A DNA stretch of 64,000 nt from Corynebacterium sp. KPL1814 (GCF_000478175.1 NZ_KI515776.1:143451-207450), one strand, 5' to 3'; positions 42,932-53,082 are shown, numbered from the stretch's first letter. A program made the numbers and translations. Notes: generated by a model from the sequence alone, not told the origin.

Positions 42932-44845
42932 ATGAACGAACACGATGAAATGATTAACCAAGTCCCAAGCGGTAGCCCAGAGTTCCGTACCGAGCTGGCC
43001 GAGCAACTGGCTGACCTAGCTCCGGAAGTCATCGCTGACGGCAAGATTGACGTTGAGAAGCTCAAGGAACTCCTTGAGGGCGATGTTTCAGATACCAGCG
43101 AGCGCTTCGGTCTGTTCTGGCCGGGCAAGAAGCGGGCTATGCGGGCTGCACAGGCCCCAACCACGGCAACCCTGGTCCCGGAAAAGGAAAACTCTAAGGA
43201 CTGGGACACCACCAAGAACGTCTTCATTGAGGGGGATAGCCTCGAGGTACTGAAGGTGCTCCAGAAGCACTACCACGGAAAGATCAAGATGATCTACATT
43301 GATCCTCCGTACAACACCGGTAAGGACTTCGTCTACCCGGACAATTTCAAGGAAGGTCTCGACACCTACCTCGAATGGTCGAAGCAAGTTAACGAGGAAG
43401 GGAAGAAGCTTTCATCCAACTCGGAGTCCGCGGGGCGTTTCCACTCCAACTGGCTCAACATGATGTATCCCAGGCTGAAGCTGGCGAGGAACTTGCTTCG
43501 AGAGGACGGTCTCATATTCATAAGTATCGACGACGAAGAGATGCACAGGCTCGTCGGTCTGTGCAATGAAGTTTTTGGTGAAAGTAGGTTTATCGGACAA
43601 ATTCTATGGAAAAAGAGGAATACCCCTCCAAATGATCGGGCTGTAGGAGCGCAACATGACTACGTCCTCGTATATGGTAAAAAGGACCTCTCGGGTGTTT
43701 ACTTGCGTCCCCGTGATGCCGAACAACTAGCTCGGTATAAGAACCCAGATAATCACCCAAATGGCCCTTGGGTTGCCGGAGATTTGACTGCCAACGTAAA
43801 AGGCGGACGATATGTCGATAGTCTCTATTTTCCGATTACCAATCCGACGACCGGCGAGGAATTTTGGCCCGCAAATCATGGGAACTGGAGATTTAGTCGG
43901 GATAGGATAACCGAGTTACAGCGCAACGATGAGCTTTACTTCGGAAAGAATGGACGCGGAGCGCCGAAGCTAAAGCGATTCCTTAAGAATATTAAATCGG
44001 GAACCACTTGGACTACGCTCTGGGACTTTGCGCCATTTAACACTCAAGGCACAAAAGAGGTTGCAAATCTTTTCGATGGTTCAACCTACTTCGACAGTCC
44101 GAAGCCAGTTGGTTTGCTTGAAGAAATGCTTAAAATGTCTAGCCGCGATGATGACATTGTACTTGACTTTTTTGCAGGTTCAAGCTCAACAGCACATGCT
44201 GTAATGAGTGCAAATCAGAAGGACAATGGTTCGCGCCGATTTATAATGGTGCAGCTACCTGAACCTACCCCGGAAAAATCAGAAGCAGCCAAGGCCGGAT
44301 TTTCGACAATCTCTGAAATTTCCCGCGAGCGTATCCGTCGGGCTGGAGAGAAGATTAAACAAGACTTCGCTGAAGAGATCGCTGAACGTGAAATAGCTCT
44401 GGACGTTGGTTTCCGGGCTTTCAAGCTTTCAGACACCAACTTCGCTAAGTGGCACACTGAATCAGATACGGATGCGACGCAGCTGGAAGCGCACCTTGAA
44501 AGCCTGCGTGGCAGCGCTGACGATAATGCCTCGGCTGATGCGCTTTTTACTGAGATTCTTATCAAGCAGGGACACTCTTTGGTCGAACAGGTTCGTGACG
44601 TAGAGATTGACGGTTTGCGTTACCAGGCGGTTGTCCGTGTCGACGAAGGCGGAGTCGAGGACATACTGGTGTTGGCTTACCTCGACGAGCACACCAAGCC
44701 AACTTTGTCGTTGCTTCGAGCTGCTATAGATACCAAGCCGGTTCAGTTCATCATTTTGGAAGATGTCTTCCAGGGGGACGACCAGCTGAAAACTAACTTG
44801 GCGCAGATGTGTAAGACTAACGACGTCGAACTTTGGACGGCATAG
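42932..44845 (+). CDS. mod: Type III-like DNA methyltransferase (Mod)
   Basis: 637 residues of the beta-class N6-adenine (or N4-cytosine) methyltransferases. Motif IV is YIDPPYNTGKDF (DPPY); the SAM-binding motif I comes late, DIVLDFFAGSSSTAHAVM. The region between (about 200-400) holds the target-recognition part. The N-terminal ~90 residues resemble the small helical domain of Mod subunits. ATG 42932 is preferred because GGAGGAG stands seven bases ahead. It overlaps functionally with res: the res start follows eight bases after this stop. It should protect the host's sites; recognition sequence unknown. Confidence 0.9.
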   Translation: MNEHDEMINQVPSGSPEFRTELAEQLADLAPEVIADGKIDVEKLKELLEGDVSDTSERFGLFWPGKKRAMRAAQAPTTATLVPEKENSKDWDTTKNVFIEGDSLEVLKVLQKHYHGKIKMIYIDPPYNTGKDFVYPDNFKEGLDTYLEWSKQVNEEGKKLSSNSESAGRFHSNWLNMMYPRLKLARNLLREDGLIFISIDDEEMHRLVGLCNEVFGESRFIGQILWKKRNTPPNDRAVGAQHDYVLVYGKKDLSGVYLRPRDAEQLARYKNPDNHPNGPWVAGDLTANVKGGRYVDSLYFPITNPTTGEEFWPANHGNWRFSRDRITELQRNDELYFGKNGRGAPKLKRFLKNIKSGTTWTTLWDFAPFNTQGTKEVANLFDGSTYFDSPKPVGLLEEMLKMSSRDDDIVLDFFAGSSSTAHAVMSANQKDNGSRRFIMVQLPEPTPEKSEAAKAGFSTISEISRERIRRAGEKIKQDFAEEIAEREIALDVGFRAFKLSDTNFAKWHTESDTDATQLEAHLESLRGSADDNASADALFTEILIKQGHSLVEQVRDVEIDGLRYQAVVRVDEGGVEDILVLAYLDEHTKPTLSLLRAAIDTKPVQFIILEDVFQGDDQLKTNLAQMCKTNDVELWTA

Positions 44846-44853
44846 GGACGGCT

Positions 44854-47790
44854 ATGAAGTTTAAGTTTGATGCGAAACAGGGGTACCAGCTTTCAGCGAT
44901 CGATTCGGTTGTGGACCTTTTTGATGGTCAGCCGAATGACGCGGGTGATTTCCTTACGACGTTCCGGTCGATGCGTGCGCTGCCGGAAGCTGATGGTGCG
45001 CAGGCGCTGGATTTGGATTTGAGCCAAGAAGTTGGTGCGGTCGGTAATAACTTCTTGCTTGATGAAGAAACAGTGCTTGAGAACCTAAAGGTCGTTCAGA
45101 ATGCTCATGGATTGGAGCCTGCTTCGGTGCTCAAAGATGGTCTGCAATTCGATATTGAAATGGAGACTGGTACCGGAAAGACGTATGTTTACCTGCGCAC
45201 TATTTTCGAACTGGCTCAGAAGTACAACTTCACCAAGTTCGTGGTTTTGGTTCCAAGCGTTGCTATCCGGGAGGGAGTGAAGACCAGCATCGATTTGATG
45301 CATGATCACTTCCGCCAACTTTATCCGAGCCTACCGTTTGATCTTATGGTCTATAGTGGTAAGAATGCCGAGGACGTGCAGTCTTTTGCGACTTCGACCA
45401 GTATCCAGATCATGATCATGACGATTGGTTCTGTCCGCGGCCGGGGCAATAACCTGATCATGAATCAGAACCGGGACAAGCTCAATGGGCTCAAGCCGAT
45501 CGATTTCTTGAAGGCGACTCGTCCGGTCCTGATCATGGATGAGCCGCAGAATATGGAGTCAGATCTCTCGAAGTCGGCGCTGGTGGGGATGAATCCTGCT
45601 TTTATCCTGCGCTACAGTGCAACTCACCGCAAGACCCGTAACGTGACTTACCGCTTGGACCCGGTCGATGCGCATGAACTTGGACTAGTTAAACAGATTG
45701 TGGTGGCCGAGGCGACTGAGCACGGCGGGGATGCTAAGCCATATATCAAGTTGCTGGAGGTTAAGAGTAATCCTTGGCAGGCCAGCCTAGAGTTGGTGTG
45801 TCGGAAGAAGGATGGCTCATTTGATCGTCAGGTTAAGAAGGTCAAGCAAGGCCAAGACCTAGAGAAAGTAACCAACAATCCGGCTTACAATAACAACTGG
45901 CGGATCAATGAAATCAATCTTGGCGGTCCTGGCTTTGTTGAGTTGACCAATCACGGAATCCTTCATGTCGGTGAGGCAATTGGCAACAACGATGAGGCTG
46001 TTTACCGGGAGATGATCCGGGAAACCATCCGGGAGCATTTCCGCAAAGAGTCGTTGATGCGCGAGCACGGGATGAAGGTGCTGAGCTTGTTCTTCGTGGA
46101 CAAGGTAGCAAGCTACCTCGGTGATGGCTCAGATAATGTGACCGCTAACGGCAAGTTCGCACAGTGGTTTGATGAACTGTTCATTGAAGAGCGCGAGCGC
46201 CGTCCGGAATACAAAGAGCTGTTGCCACAAGATCCCGTTGAGCTGCGTCGGGCGTACTTTTCGCAGATTAAAAAGGGTGTCTTTGGTGACACTTCGGGTG
46301 AGACGGCTAAGGATGATGATTCTTACGACCTGATCATGAAAGACAAGGCTCGACTAATGAGTGAAGATGAACCGGTCCGGTTTATCTTCTCACACTCGGC
46401 TTTGCGTGAGGGGTGGGATAACCCGAACGTCTTCCAGATCTGTACCTTGCGTGAAATGGGCTCAGAAACAGAGCGACGCCAGACTATTGGGCGTGGTCTA
46501 CGTTTGCCGGTCAACCAGGATGGTGAGCGAGTCGCTGACCGGGCGGTGGCTCAGCTGACGGTCATTGCGAACGAGTCTTACCAGAAGTTCGCCGCTAATC
46601 TGCAGAACGAATACAAGAAGGCTGGTGTGGCCATTGGCTTTATCCGCAAAGGGGATTTCGCCAAGTTGCCAAATCCAGAGTCGGGTGGGGCGGATAACAT
46701 CGGTTACTTCACTTCGGAAGTAATCTGGGAGCAGCTTAAGGACCGAGGGTTCCTTAGCAAGGATGGTTATGTCACTGAGGCGTTTACCCCGGATGCCGAT
46801 GGATTCTCGCTGGGGTTGTCGGGAGAATACAGTCCAGTGGAGTCTGTGATTATTGAGATCCTGCGCCGGGCGAATATTGAACAATACGTCAAACCTAAGC
46901 GCAACCGTACGACCCGCAAGCTCAATAAACAGCTGTATTTCACCTCGCGAGAGTTTGAAGAGTTCTGGGAGAAGATTAGTCAACGCACGACCTATAGCGT
47001 GTCGGTTGACCGTGAAGAATTGATCAAGAGTTCAGTCAAGAAAATCAAAAAGGCTGAGACAATCCAGCCACTTCGAATCGAGGTCAAGAAGGCCAAGCTC
47101 AGTATCGCTCGCGGTGGTACCAAGGGCGCGGAAACCAGTAGCCGTACTTCTGATCTTCGTGGCGGCTACAAGCTGCCCGACATCGTGGCAGAGCTACAGG
47201 AAGCGACGTCGTTGACTAGGGCCACGATTATTGACATTTTGATCCAAAGTGGTCGTTTGGAAGAGTTCATCTGCAACCCGAATGACTACATCAAGATGGT
47301 TCGCAGAGTTATTGAAGCTGAACTGGCCGCGATTGTCACCGAAGGTGTGCAGTATGAGAAGATCGGCGGCAGCATCTACTCGCTGACTGAACTGCAGCGG
47401 GATGGAGTAGAAGAGAAGCAGTACTTCCTCGACAACCTCTACAAAGTCAAGAACAAGGAGAAGACCGACTACGACTTCGTGGTCTTCGATTCGGAGACCG
47501 AACGCGAATTTGCTGAACTGCTCGACAGCCGAAAGGACGTCAAGTTGTTCCTCAAGTTGCCACCGAAGTTCAAGATTGATACTCCCGTCGGACCATATAA
47601 CCCAGACTGGGCGATCGTGAAGTACGAGGACGGCGGGGACAAGCTCTATATGGTCCGTGAAACGAAGAGCACGATGAACGAACATCTTCTGCGCGCGACT
47701 GAACAAGCCAAGATTGATGCAGCGAAAGTCCATTTCGAGACCATCGGTGTGGATTACGCTAAGGCTGCGCCCAGCGATTGGAATCTATAA
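44854..47790 (+). CDS. res: Type III-like restriction endonuclease subunit (Res)
   Basis: 978 residues. Helicase motifs: METGTGKTYVYLRT (Walker A), IMDEPQNM (DEPQ box), LRYSATHRKT, HSALREGWDNPNVFQICTL and RQTIGRGLRLP. The C-terminus has a PD-(D/E)xK nuclease core: NPDWAIVKYEDGGDKLYMVRETKS. These define the Res subunit, which cuts DNA after translocation together with Mod. ATG 44854 gives a start close to the mod stop. All motifs are intact, so the system is probably active. Confidence 0.9.
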   Translation: MKFKFDAKQGYQLSAIDSVVDLFDGQPNDAGDFLTTFRSMRALPEADGAQALDLDLSQEVGAVGNNFLLDEETVLENLKVVQNAHGLEPASVLKDGLQFDIEMETGTGKTYVYLRTIFELAQKYNFTKFVVLVPSVAIREGVKTSIDLMHDHFRQLYPSLPFDLMVYSGKNAEDVQSFATSTSIQIMIMTIGSVRGRGNNLIMNQNRDKLNGLKPIDFLKATRPVLIMDEPQNMESDLSKSALVGMNPAFILRYSATHRKTRNVTYRLDPVDAHELGLVKQIVVAEATEHGGDAKPYIKLLEVKSNPWQASLELVCRKKDGSFDRQVKKVKQGQDLEKVTNNPAYNNNWRINEINLGGPGFVELTNHGILHVGEAIGNNDEAVYREMIRETIREHFRKESLMREHGMKVLSLFFVDKVASYLGDGSDNVTANGKFAQWFDELFIEERERRPEYKELLPQDPVELRRAYFSQIKKGVFGDTSGETAKDDDSYDLIMKDKARLMSEDEPVRFIFSHSALREGWDNPNVFQICTLREMGSETERRQTIGRGLRLPVNQDGERVADRAVAQLTVIANESYQKFAANLQNEYKKAGVAIGFIRKGDFAKLPNPESGGADNIGYFTSEVIWEQLKDRGFLSKDGYVTEAFTPDADGFSLGLSGEYSPVESVIIEILRRANIEQYVKPKRNRTTRKLNKQLYFTSREFEEFWEKISQRTTYSVSVDREELIKSSVKKIKKAETIQPLRIEVKKAKLSIARGGTKGAETSSRTSDLRGGYKLPDIVAELQEATSLTRATIIDILIQSGRLEEFICNPNDYIKMVRRVIEAELAAIVTEGVQYEKIGGSIYSLTELQRDGVEEKQYFLDNLYKVKNKEKTDYDFVVFDSETEREFAELLDSRKDVKLFLKLPPKFKIDTPVGPYNPDWAIVKYEDGGDKLYMVRETKSTMNEHLLRATEQAKIDAAKVHFETIGVDYAKAAPSDWNL

Positions 47791-48000
47791 AGGACAGGTT
47801 TGAACAAATCGGTTACTGTGACGTAAACGGGCTCTCATTACCTTAGAGCGGTTTCTGGTCGGGCTCGCCCCACCTGAGTCATAAGGGTGCGCGGGTGGGC
47901 GATTACTGTCTTTTGCCGGACAGTTCCGATGCGCACGGGGTCGTTTAAAGAAGCTTCAAATGGTTGACGACTTCGTGCAGTTGCTGGATTTTCAGCCGGA
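47791..48000. other. Region between res and the nested IS stack
   Basis: About 210 bases with no convincing gene. An imperfect GC-rich inverted stretch (TCGCCCCACC ... GGGTGGGCGA) near 47867-47912 could be a weak terminator, but there is no T-run. Confidence 0.4.
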
Positions 48001-48070
48001 TCTGACCCCCGTTAGGTAGACACCCCGGATTCCAGCCAGTATGGCTGGGAAGGAAGGTAATCTACCAGCA

Positions 48071-48374
48071 TGCCCGCGTCAAGGTTTACACGGAACAGTT
48101 CAAGCGCGACGCCGTCGCGATGTTCGGGGCGAGCCCAGATGCTTCGATGCGCAAGGTCGCAGAAGAGCTCGGGATCAATCGCTCGGCCCTGGGATATTGG
48201 TACAAGCAGTTTGGTACCAACGTTGCCGCTAAGGATGCAGGCTCTTCACCGGCAGCTAAGCTTGCTGATGCGGAGCGAATTCGCCAGTTAAAGCGCGAAA
48301 ACAAGCGGCTTCGTGAAGAGCGTGAAATTCTGCGCAAGGCCGCGAAGTATTTTGCGGAAGAGCCGACCTGGTGA
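48071..48374 (+). pseudogene. IS3 orfA, N-terminal frameshift
   Basis: The family frame reads VYTEQFKRDAVAMFGASPDASMRKVAEELGINRSALGYWYKQ and ends KAAKYFAEEPTW at 48374. The ATG near 48070 (MPASRFT...) is in another frame, so the gene start has shifted. A short internal start at 48120 (MFGASP) is possible but would lose the first helix. Confidence 0.7.
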
Positions 48375-48930
48375 TACGACTTCCAGTTCGCCTGTGACCA
48401 TATCTCCGACTACTCGGTTAAGCGGATGGAAGTTCTAAACCTTAACCGGTCTTCGTACTACAGGTGGAAGAATTCGGCTCCACGTCGTCGTCAGCGCCTT
48501 TTAGATGACGCTCTGGCGGCCGCTGAGATCCAGGACATTTTCGACGCTGAAAACGGCGTCTGGGGTGCTCGTCGCATCACTGCCGAACTCAACGACCCCA
48601 CATGTCGCGACGGTGCTACAACCCCTGCCAAGCGGATCAATCGCAAAAAGGTGGCCCGCTTGATGCGGGCCTAGAACCTGTTCGGATTTCAGAAGAAGCG
48701 CAGGGTCAAGACCACCGTGCGCGACAAAGGCCGGCGCGTGTTCGCAGACTTGGTGAACCGTGACTTCACCGCCTGCTGTTAGCGGACATGAAAAACTGAC
48801 CGGAGGCGGACATGAAAAAGTCCGCCTATGGCCATGAGAAACTGACCAGTGGCGGACACGACGGGGGTGGGGCGTGTTCGAAGGGTTGTCTTAGCCGGAC
48901 GGGGTGTGTATGCGAACTATGCCCTATGGG

Positions 48931-49698
48931 TTAGCGCTTTGTTGTGGCGTCGATGTAGCGCTGGGATTCTCCTTCGGTTTGGATGACGATGGCGTGGTGC
49001 ATTAGCCGGTCGATGGCGGCGTTGATCTGTGTGGGGCGTACCTGCGGCATGAGGTCGGCGAACCGTGACGGATGCGAGTTCGAGGTAATCGCCAGCGAGG
49101 TGTGCTGGTAGGTCGCTTCAATAAGCGCGAGGAATCCGTTGGCTTCAGCGACGGTAACGTCGAAGTATCCCACGTTGTCAAGGATGACTAAGTCCAGTTT
49201 GGCGAGTTTCGAAAAGCCTTTATGCGGGTCCAAGTCCGCAGCGTGCCGGTTAATGAGCTGGCCGAGGTTCTTCATTGTGAGCCACTTGACCTTCTTGCCG
49301 CGTTTAATCAGCTCGACTGCAAGTGCTTCGGTGAGCATGGATTTGCCAGTGCCTTGTGGCCCGCACAAAACGAGGTTGTCGTGGCGGTCCACCCAGTCTA
49401 GGGCTTTGAGGTGTTCTTGGCGTTCTACTGGGATGGTAGACCTGGCTGGGTCCCACGCGGCGAAACTTACCCCGGTAGGAAGTCCAGCATTTTTACGCCT
49501 GGTGACTAGCGCTGACTTGGCCCTGCTGAGTGCTTCTGCTTCGACAATGGTGCCTAGAAATTCTTCCAGGCGCCGGCGGTGAGCGTCATTGTCACATGAT
49601 TGAAGGTAGTCAATGGCGGCACTTTTAAGCCCGGGTACTCGAAGCCTGGTTAGTTGTGCGGCAAGCCCTGCGGGAAGCTGGTAGTTGGGTGCGCTCAT
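48931..49698 (-). CDS. istB: IstB-like ATPase of the IS21 element
   Basis: 255 residues. AAA+ ATPase with Walker A LCGPQGTGKSML and Walker B LDLVILDNVGY, plus the IstB N-terminal helices (LRVPGLKSAAIDYLQ) and C-terminal RLMHHAIVIQTEGES. It helps IstA choose target DNA. The start follows directly after the istA stop (no base between). Intact, but its partner istA is broken. Confidence 0.92.
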   Translation of the reverse strand: MSAPNYQLPAGLAAQLTRLRVPGLKSAAIDYLQSCDNDAHRRRLEEFLGTIVEAEALSRAKSALVTRRKNAGLPTGVSFAAWDPARSTIPVERQEHLKALDWVDRHDNLVLCGPQGTGKSMLTEALAVELIKRGKKVKWLTMKNLGQLINRHAADLDPHKGFSKLAKLDLVILDNVGYFDVTVAEANGFLALIEATYQHTSLAITSNSHPSRFADLMPQVRPTQINAAIDRLMHHAIVIQTEGESQRYIDATTKR

Positions 49699-50310
49699 TT
49701 AGAACCATGCCTCCTCGTGCTCGTCGGCCTCGTGGTGTGAGGTCTCAGGTGGTGTGGGTGTGTAGAACCCGTCCCAGGAGTTCGAGGCATGTTCGATGGT
49801 TTCAGGTTCTGGGCCCTCGATATTAAAGGCCGTGCCGATTTTGGTAGCTAGGGCGTTGACTGGGTAGTTATCTGCCATGGCTTCGATATCGGTGCTGGTG
49901 ATAAGGCCCGCGTCGATCGCGGCGCGAGCGATGTCATCAGCGAACCACTTCCCGCGCGTAGCGGCCAGCGTGACGAACAAACTCATGGTGTGTTTGATTT
50001 GCGGTGCGTGGTGGGCAACCCCGAAGCGCAGCCACGCTTCGGCACCGGGTCCGATGGCAAGGAAGTCTTTTTCTAGTTTCGAGCGAGGATTGACCTTGTA
50101 GTGGCCAGGCTCAGGCCGCTGGAAGGAGAAATGGTTCGGGTCAATCCGGCTGTCGCCGCGGACTCCTTTGACATGGCGTGCGACTTCTTCCACCCCGTCG
50201 ATGTCGTGGAAGTAGATTACGACCTCATTGACGTCTGGGCTTGAGGTTACCCTCGTTTAGTGGACACCCGATTAGTGCGGATCTTGTGTCCGTAAGAGAG
50301 GATGTTCATT

Positions 50311-50619
50311 GTGAGTCAACAACGCCAGAAATACACGCCGGAGTACCGGCGTGAAGCCGCAAACCTAGTAATCGAGTCAGAACGCCCGATTGCTCATGTA
50401 GCGAAAGAAATTGGTGTCGCACCTGGCCTTTTAGGTCGGTGGGTGAAAAATGAGCGTCAACGCCGAGGATCCTCTGATGGGCTAAGCGAGGCTGATCTTC
50501 GTGCTGAGAACGCTCGTCTGCGTCGTGAGCTGGCAGAAGCCAAGATGGATAACGAGTTTTTGTCAAAAGCGACAGCCTTCTTCGCCGCAAAGCAACGCGA
50601 TCAGAAAAGTTCGAATTAA
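50311..50619 (+). CDS. IS3 orfA (copy B)
   Basis: About 102 residues, matching copy A except for a few substitutions (for example ESE for ESQ, ERQRRGSSDGL for ERERRGASDGM). The start is GTG 50311 after AGAGGA. HTH plus zipper helix. Overlaps orfB by one base (TAATG). Confidence 0.9.
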   Translation: MSQQRQKYTPEYRREAANLVIESERPIAHVAKEIGVAPGLLGRWVKNERQRRGSSDGLSEADLRAENARLRRELAEAKMDNEFLSKATAFFAAKQRDQKSSN

Positions 50620-51518
50620 TGCAGCAGGAGAAGGCGAATTTCAGTATCAAGCGCATGGCACGCCTTTTGAAGGTATCTCGGTCTGGATACTACAAATGGG
50701 CCCATATGCAGCAGCAACGCTTATCCGGTAAGGATGATCGTGCAGCATTTTACGATGATGTTGATCGCAAGATTCATCAGATCTGGAAAGACTCCAACGA
50801 GGTCTACGGTGCCCCGCGAATCACCGCAGAACTAGGTGAGCGCTACCAGATTGTTCTTAACCGCAAGACTGTGGCTAAGCGGATGCGCCTGATGGGAATT
50901 GAAGGAATTTCACCGCGTGCCTTCGTCCCAGCGACAACGATTCAATCTAAACGTAAGTCGAGTCTTCCTGACCTGGTAAAGCGCATGTTTGATACCGGCG
51001 AGCTCAATCGAGTATGGATGTCAGACATTACCTACCTGCGAACCGGCGAGGGTTGGTTGTACTTATGCGCAGTTCGCGATGGTCATTCCCGCAGGGTGCT
51101 GGGCTGGGCTATGGATAGCGTGCAAGATACATTCCTGGTCGAACGAGCACTGCGGATGGCACATACACTGCGTGGTGACGTTCCTGACGGGCTGGTGTTT
51201 CACGCCGACCGGGGAACACAATTTACCAGCGAGCAGCTCTGGGAGGTGTGCCGCAACCTAGGTGTTGCTCAGTCTGTGGGGCGTACTGGGGTGTGTTTCG
51301 ATAATGCGATGGCTGAGTCGTTCTGGTCGACGCTTAAGACCGAGTTCTACGACCGGAAGCGCTGGCCAACCCGCGATGCTGCGCGTCAGGCCGTTGCCTA
51401 CTGGATTGAAGCCGTCTACAACCGTCGGCGCCGGCACTCCGCACTCGGGATGGTCAGCCCCGTCGATTTCGAGAACCACACCAGCCTAACCACCAGCAGA
51501 AAAGAAATAGCTGCCTAA
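50619..51518 (+). CDS. IS3 orfB, DDE transposase (copy B)
   Basis: 299 residues, the same architecture as copy A with WMSDITYL, HADRGTQFTS and FDNAMAESFW. Intact. Differences from copy A are scattered point changes, so the two copies did not arise in the very recent past from a single event or have drifted slightly. Confidence 0.94.
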   Translation: MQQEKANFSIKRMARLLKVSRSGYYKWAHMQQQRLSGKDDRAAFYDDVDRKIHQIWKDSNEVYGAPRITAELGERYQIVLNRKTVAKRMRLMGIEGISPRAFVPATTIQSKRKSSLPDLVKRMFDTGELNRVWMSDITYLRTGEGWLYLCAVRDGHSRRVLGWAMDSVQDTFLVERALRMAHTLRGDVPDGLVFHADRGTQFTSEQLWEVCRNLGVAQSVGRTGVCFDNAMAESFWSTLKTEFYDRKRWPTRDAARQAVAYWIEAVYNRRRRHSALGMVSPVDFENHTSLTTSRKEIAA

Positions 51519-53082
51519 CCACTAGGTAGCTCCACTACGTGTCCACGATTTGCGGGCAACCCCAGGCTGGATTGTTCTGTGATGTAGACTTGCCGGCCCA
51601 TGAGTTCTTCAGGCACTGAGTACACCGCGTGCTGGTAGGTGATCATGGGCGTATTCGCCGGCACTTTCCGCAGTTCACCGAAGACACTAGGATGCGTGTC
51701 CACAGGCAGTGGGCCGAGGTGTTTAGCTTCGACTTCACGCAGTACTTCTGCAGGAACAAGCCCGGTTGTACGGTGTGGTCGGGCGTTGATCTTGTCCATA
51801 AATGCCTGGCATGCTGCTTCGAGCTGGCCGAAGGTCTCGTAGGCGTCCACGAGATTCGTATCGCGGGGAAGGATGTCGTCTTTGGCTAGGCGTACGGCGT
51901 ATTCGACTCCGCCTTTCGTGGCAGGGTCTGCCGGTGCACAGACTTGGATACTAACGCGGTAGTGCGACATGAACGATTCCATTGTCGGATTGAACTCCGG
52001 CAGGCTTGCGTGACGGCCTACAACTACGGTTTTCTCATTATCCGTGAGCACAAAGTCGGGTACTCCGCCGATAGCCCGAAAGCACCGGTCTAAGGCAGCG
52101 AGTACGGTAGTCATCTTTCGGTTACGCAGGGCAAAGACGACGCGGAATCGCGAGTAGGCAACCCAGGCAACAAACAGCACGGTCTTCTTGCCATCGACTA
52201 CTGGGCCGTCGCCGAAGTCGTACTGGAGCCATTTGCCTGGTGCGGTTACCCAAGGCTGGTGTGCGCGCCGCGATGACGAGAGGCGGTATTCCTGTTTGAG
52301 TGTCGCGACGATGCGACGCGTGGTGCGCTGGCTTCCTTCAAAACCACGGTCCAGCAAAGCCTCGTGGACCACGTCGGCGCGGATCTTTCCGCCCGAGTTG
52401 GTGATCAGTTCCTTGATGAATCCACGGTGCGCATCCGTAATCGACGGACGTGGCCCACGCGCTGGCGGTGCGTCAGCGTGAGCGCGCACCACGCGTAGAA
52501 CCGTGTTGTGCGAGACGTTGAGCTCGTCGGCGACAGCACGCGCATTTTTTAAAATGGCGTAGCGAGCCAGAATTTTCTGGCTTCTTCTGGAAGACTGCAT
52601 AAAGGGTCTTCATCCTTTCGATAGATATGTCCGGCTAGACACTTCTATCGAACACTGGATGAAGACCCCCTTTGTTTTCTACCCCCGGATAAAAACTCCC
52701 CAAACCCCTAAATCCCGTTTCCGCCACTGGTCAACTTTTCATGTCCGCCAACACCTGCGCTCCGAATCGTGTGCTTGTCGGCGATATTACGTATCTGCCG
52801 ATCGCGGACGGAACGAACATGTACTTGGCAAGAGCTATTGATTGTTTCTCCCGCAAACTTGTTGGGTTTGCTATCGCAGATCACATGTGTACCGAACTGG
52901 TAGAAGAAGCCCTCGAAAACGCTTCCCACCTGCGAGGAGGTCTTGATGGTTCGATTTTCCACTCAGATCACGGAAGCGTCTACACCTCATCGCAGTTCCA
53001 GGCAACATGCAGGCGCTTGGGCGTTACCCAGTCGATGGGCGCGGTGGGAACCAGCGCGGATAATTCGCTCGCTGAGTCGTTT

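Larger units (their letters stand above)
50242..51564 (+). mobile_element. IS3-family element, 1323 bp (copy B, plus orientation)
   Basis: Ends TGAGGTTACCCTCGTTTAGT (50242) and the complement of TGGGGTTGCCCGCAAATCGT (ending 51564). A 4-bp target duplication GGCT is present (50238-50241 and 51565-51568), so it transposed here on its own. Same family, length and near-identical sequence as copy A (38281-39603), in inverted orientation. Confidence 0.94.
49699..52600 (-). pseudogene. istA: istA transposase interrupted by IS3 copy B
   Basis: The 5' part (52600-51565) encodes an HTH region (ILARYAILKNARAVADELNVSHNTVLRVVRAH) and the rve core (WLQYDFGDGPVVDGKK, FVLTDNEKTVVVG, the Glu in KGGVEYAVRLAKDD) up to VYITEQSS. 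It resumes after the nested IS at 50241 with PDVNEVVIYFHDIDGVEEVARHVKG and ends ...EEAWF at 49699. The IS splits it within the C-terminal domain, so IstA should be inactive. Confidence 0.88.
48777..52753 (-). mobile_element. IS21-family element carrying a nested IS3
   Basis: Ends TGTTAGCGGACATGAAAA (48777-48794) and TTTTCATGTCCGCCAACA (52736-52753) are inverted repeats with one mismatch. The 5-bp target duplication CCTGC is visible at 48772-48776 and 52754-52758. It encodes istB (intact) and istA (split by IS3 copy B at 50242-51564). Without the nested IS the element is about 2.65 kb. Confidence 0.93.
48001..53082 (+). mobile_element. Broken IS3-family element hosting an IS21 insertion
   Basis: Left end TCTGACCCCCGTTAGGTAGACACC at about 48001, with orfA then orfB reading rightwards. 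The element is interrupted at 48777-52753 by an IS21-type element and its right end is cut at 53082/53083 by another IS3 element. So it is the oldest layer of the stack. Confidence 0.82.
48375..53082 (+). pseudogene. IS3 orfB split by IS21 and cut by IS3
   Basis: 5' part: HISDYSVKRMEVLNLNRSSYYRWK...GARRITAELND...VARLMRA, then an in-frame TAG (48672-48674), then NLFGFQKKRRVKTTVRDKGRRVF...NRDFTA up to 48776. After the IS21 insertion it resumes at 52754 with CAPNRVLVGDITYLPIADG, HSDHGSVYTSSQ and DNSLAESF at 53082, where the next IS begins. DDE residues are visible but the gene is dead. Confidence 0.85.

Noticed and set aside
39965..47790. Complete DISARM or BREX system
   Set aside because: No DrmA/DrmB/DrmC, PglZ, BrxC or BrxL-like genes are in the window; only the motor and a type III-like mod-res pair are present.
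38281..51564. Composite transposon made of IS3 copies A and B
   Set aside because: Copy B has its own target duplication (GGCT) and copy A lacks a matching one, so the pair did not move as a unit with the block between.
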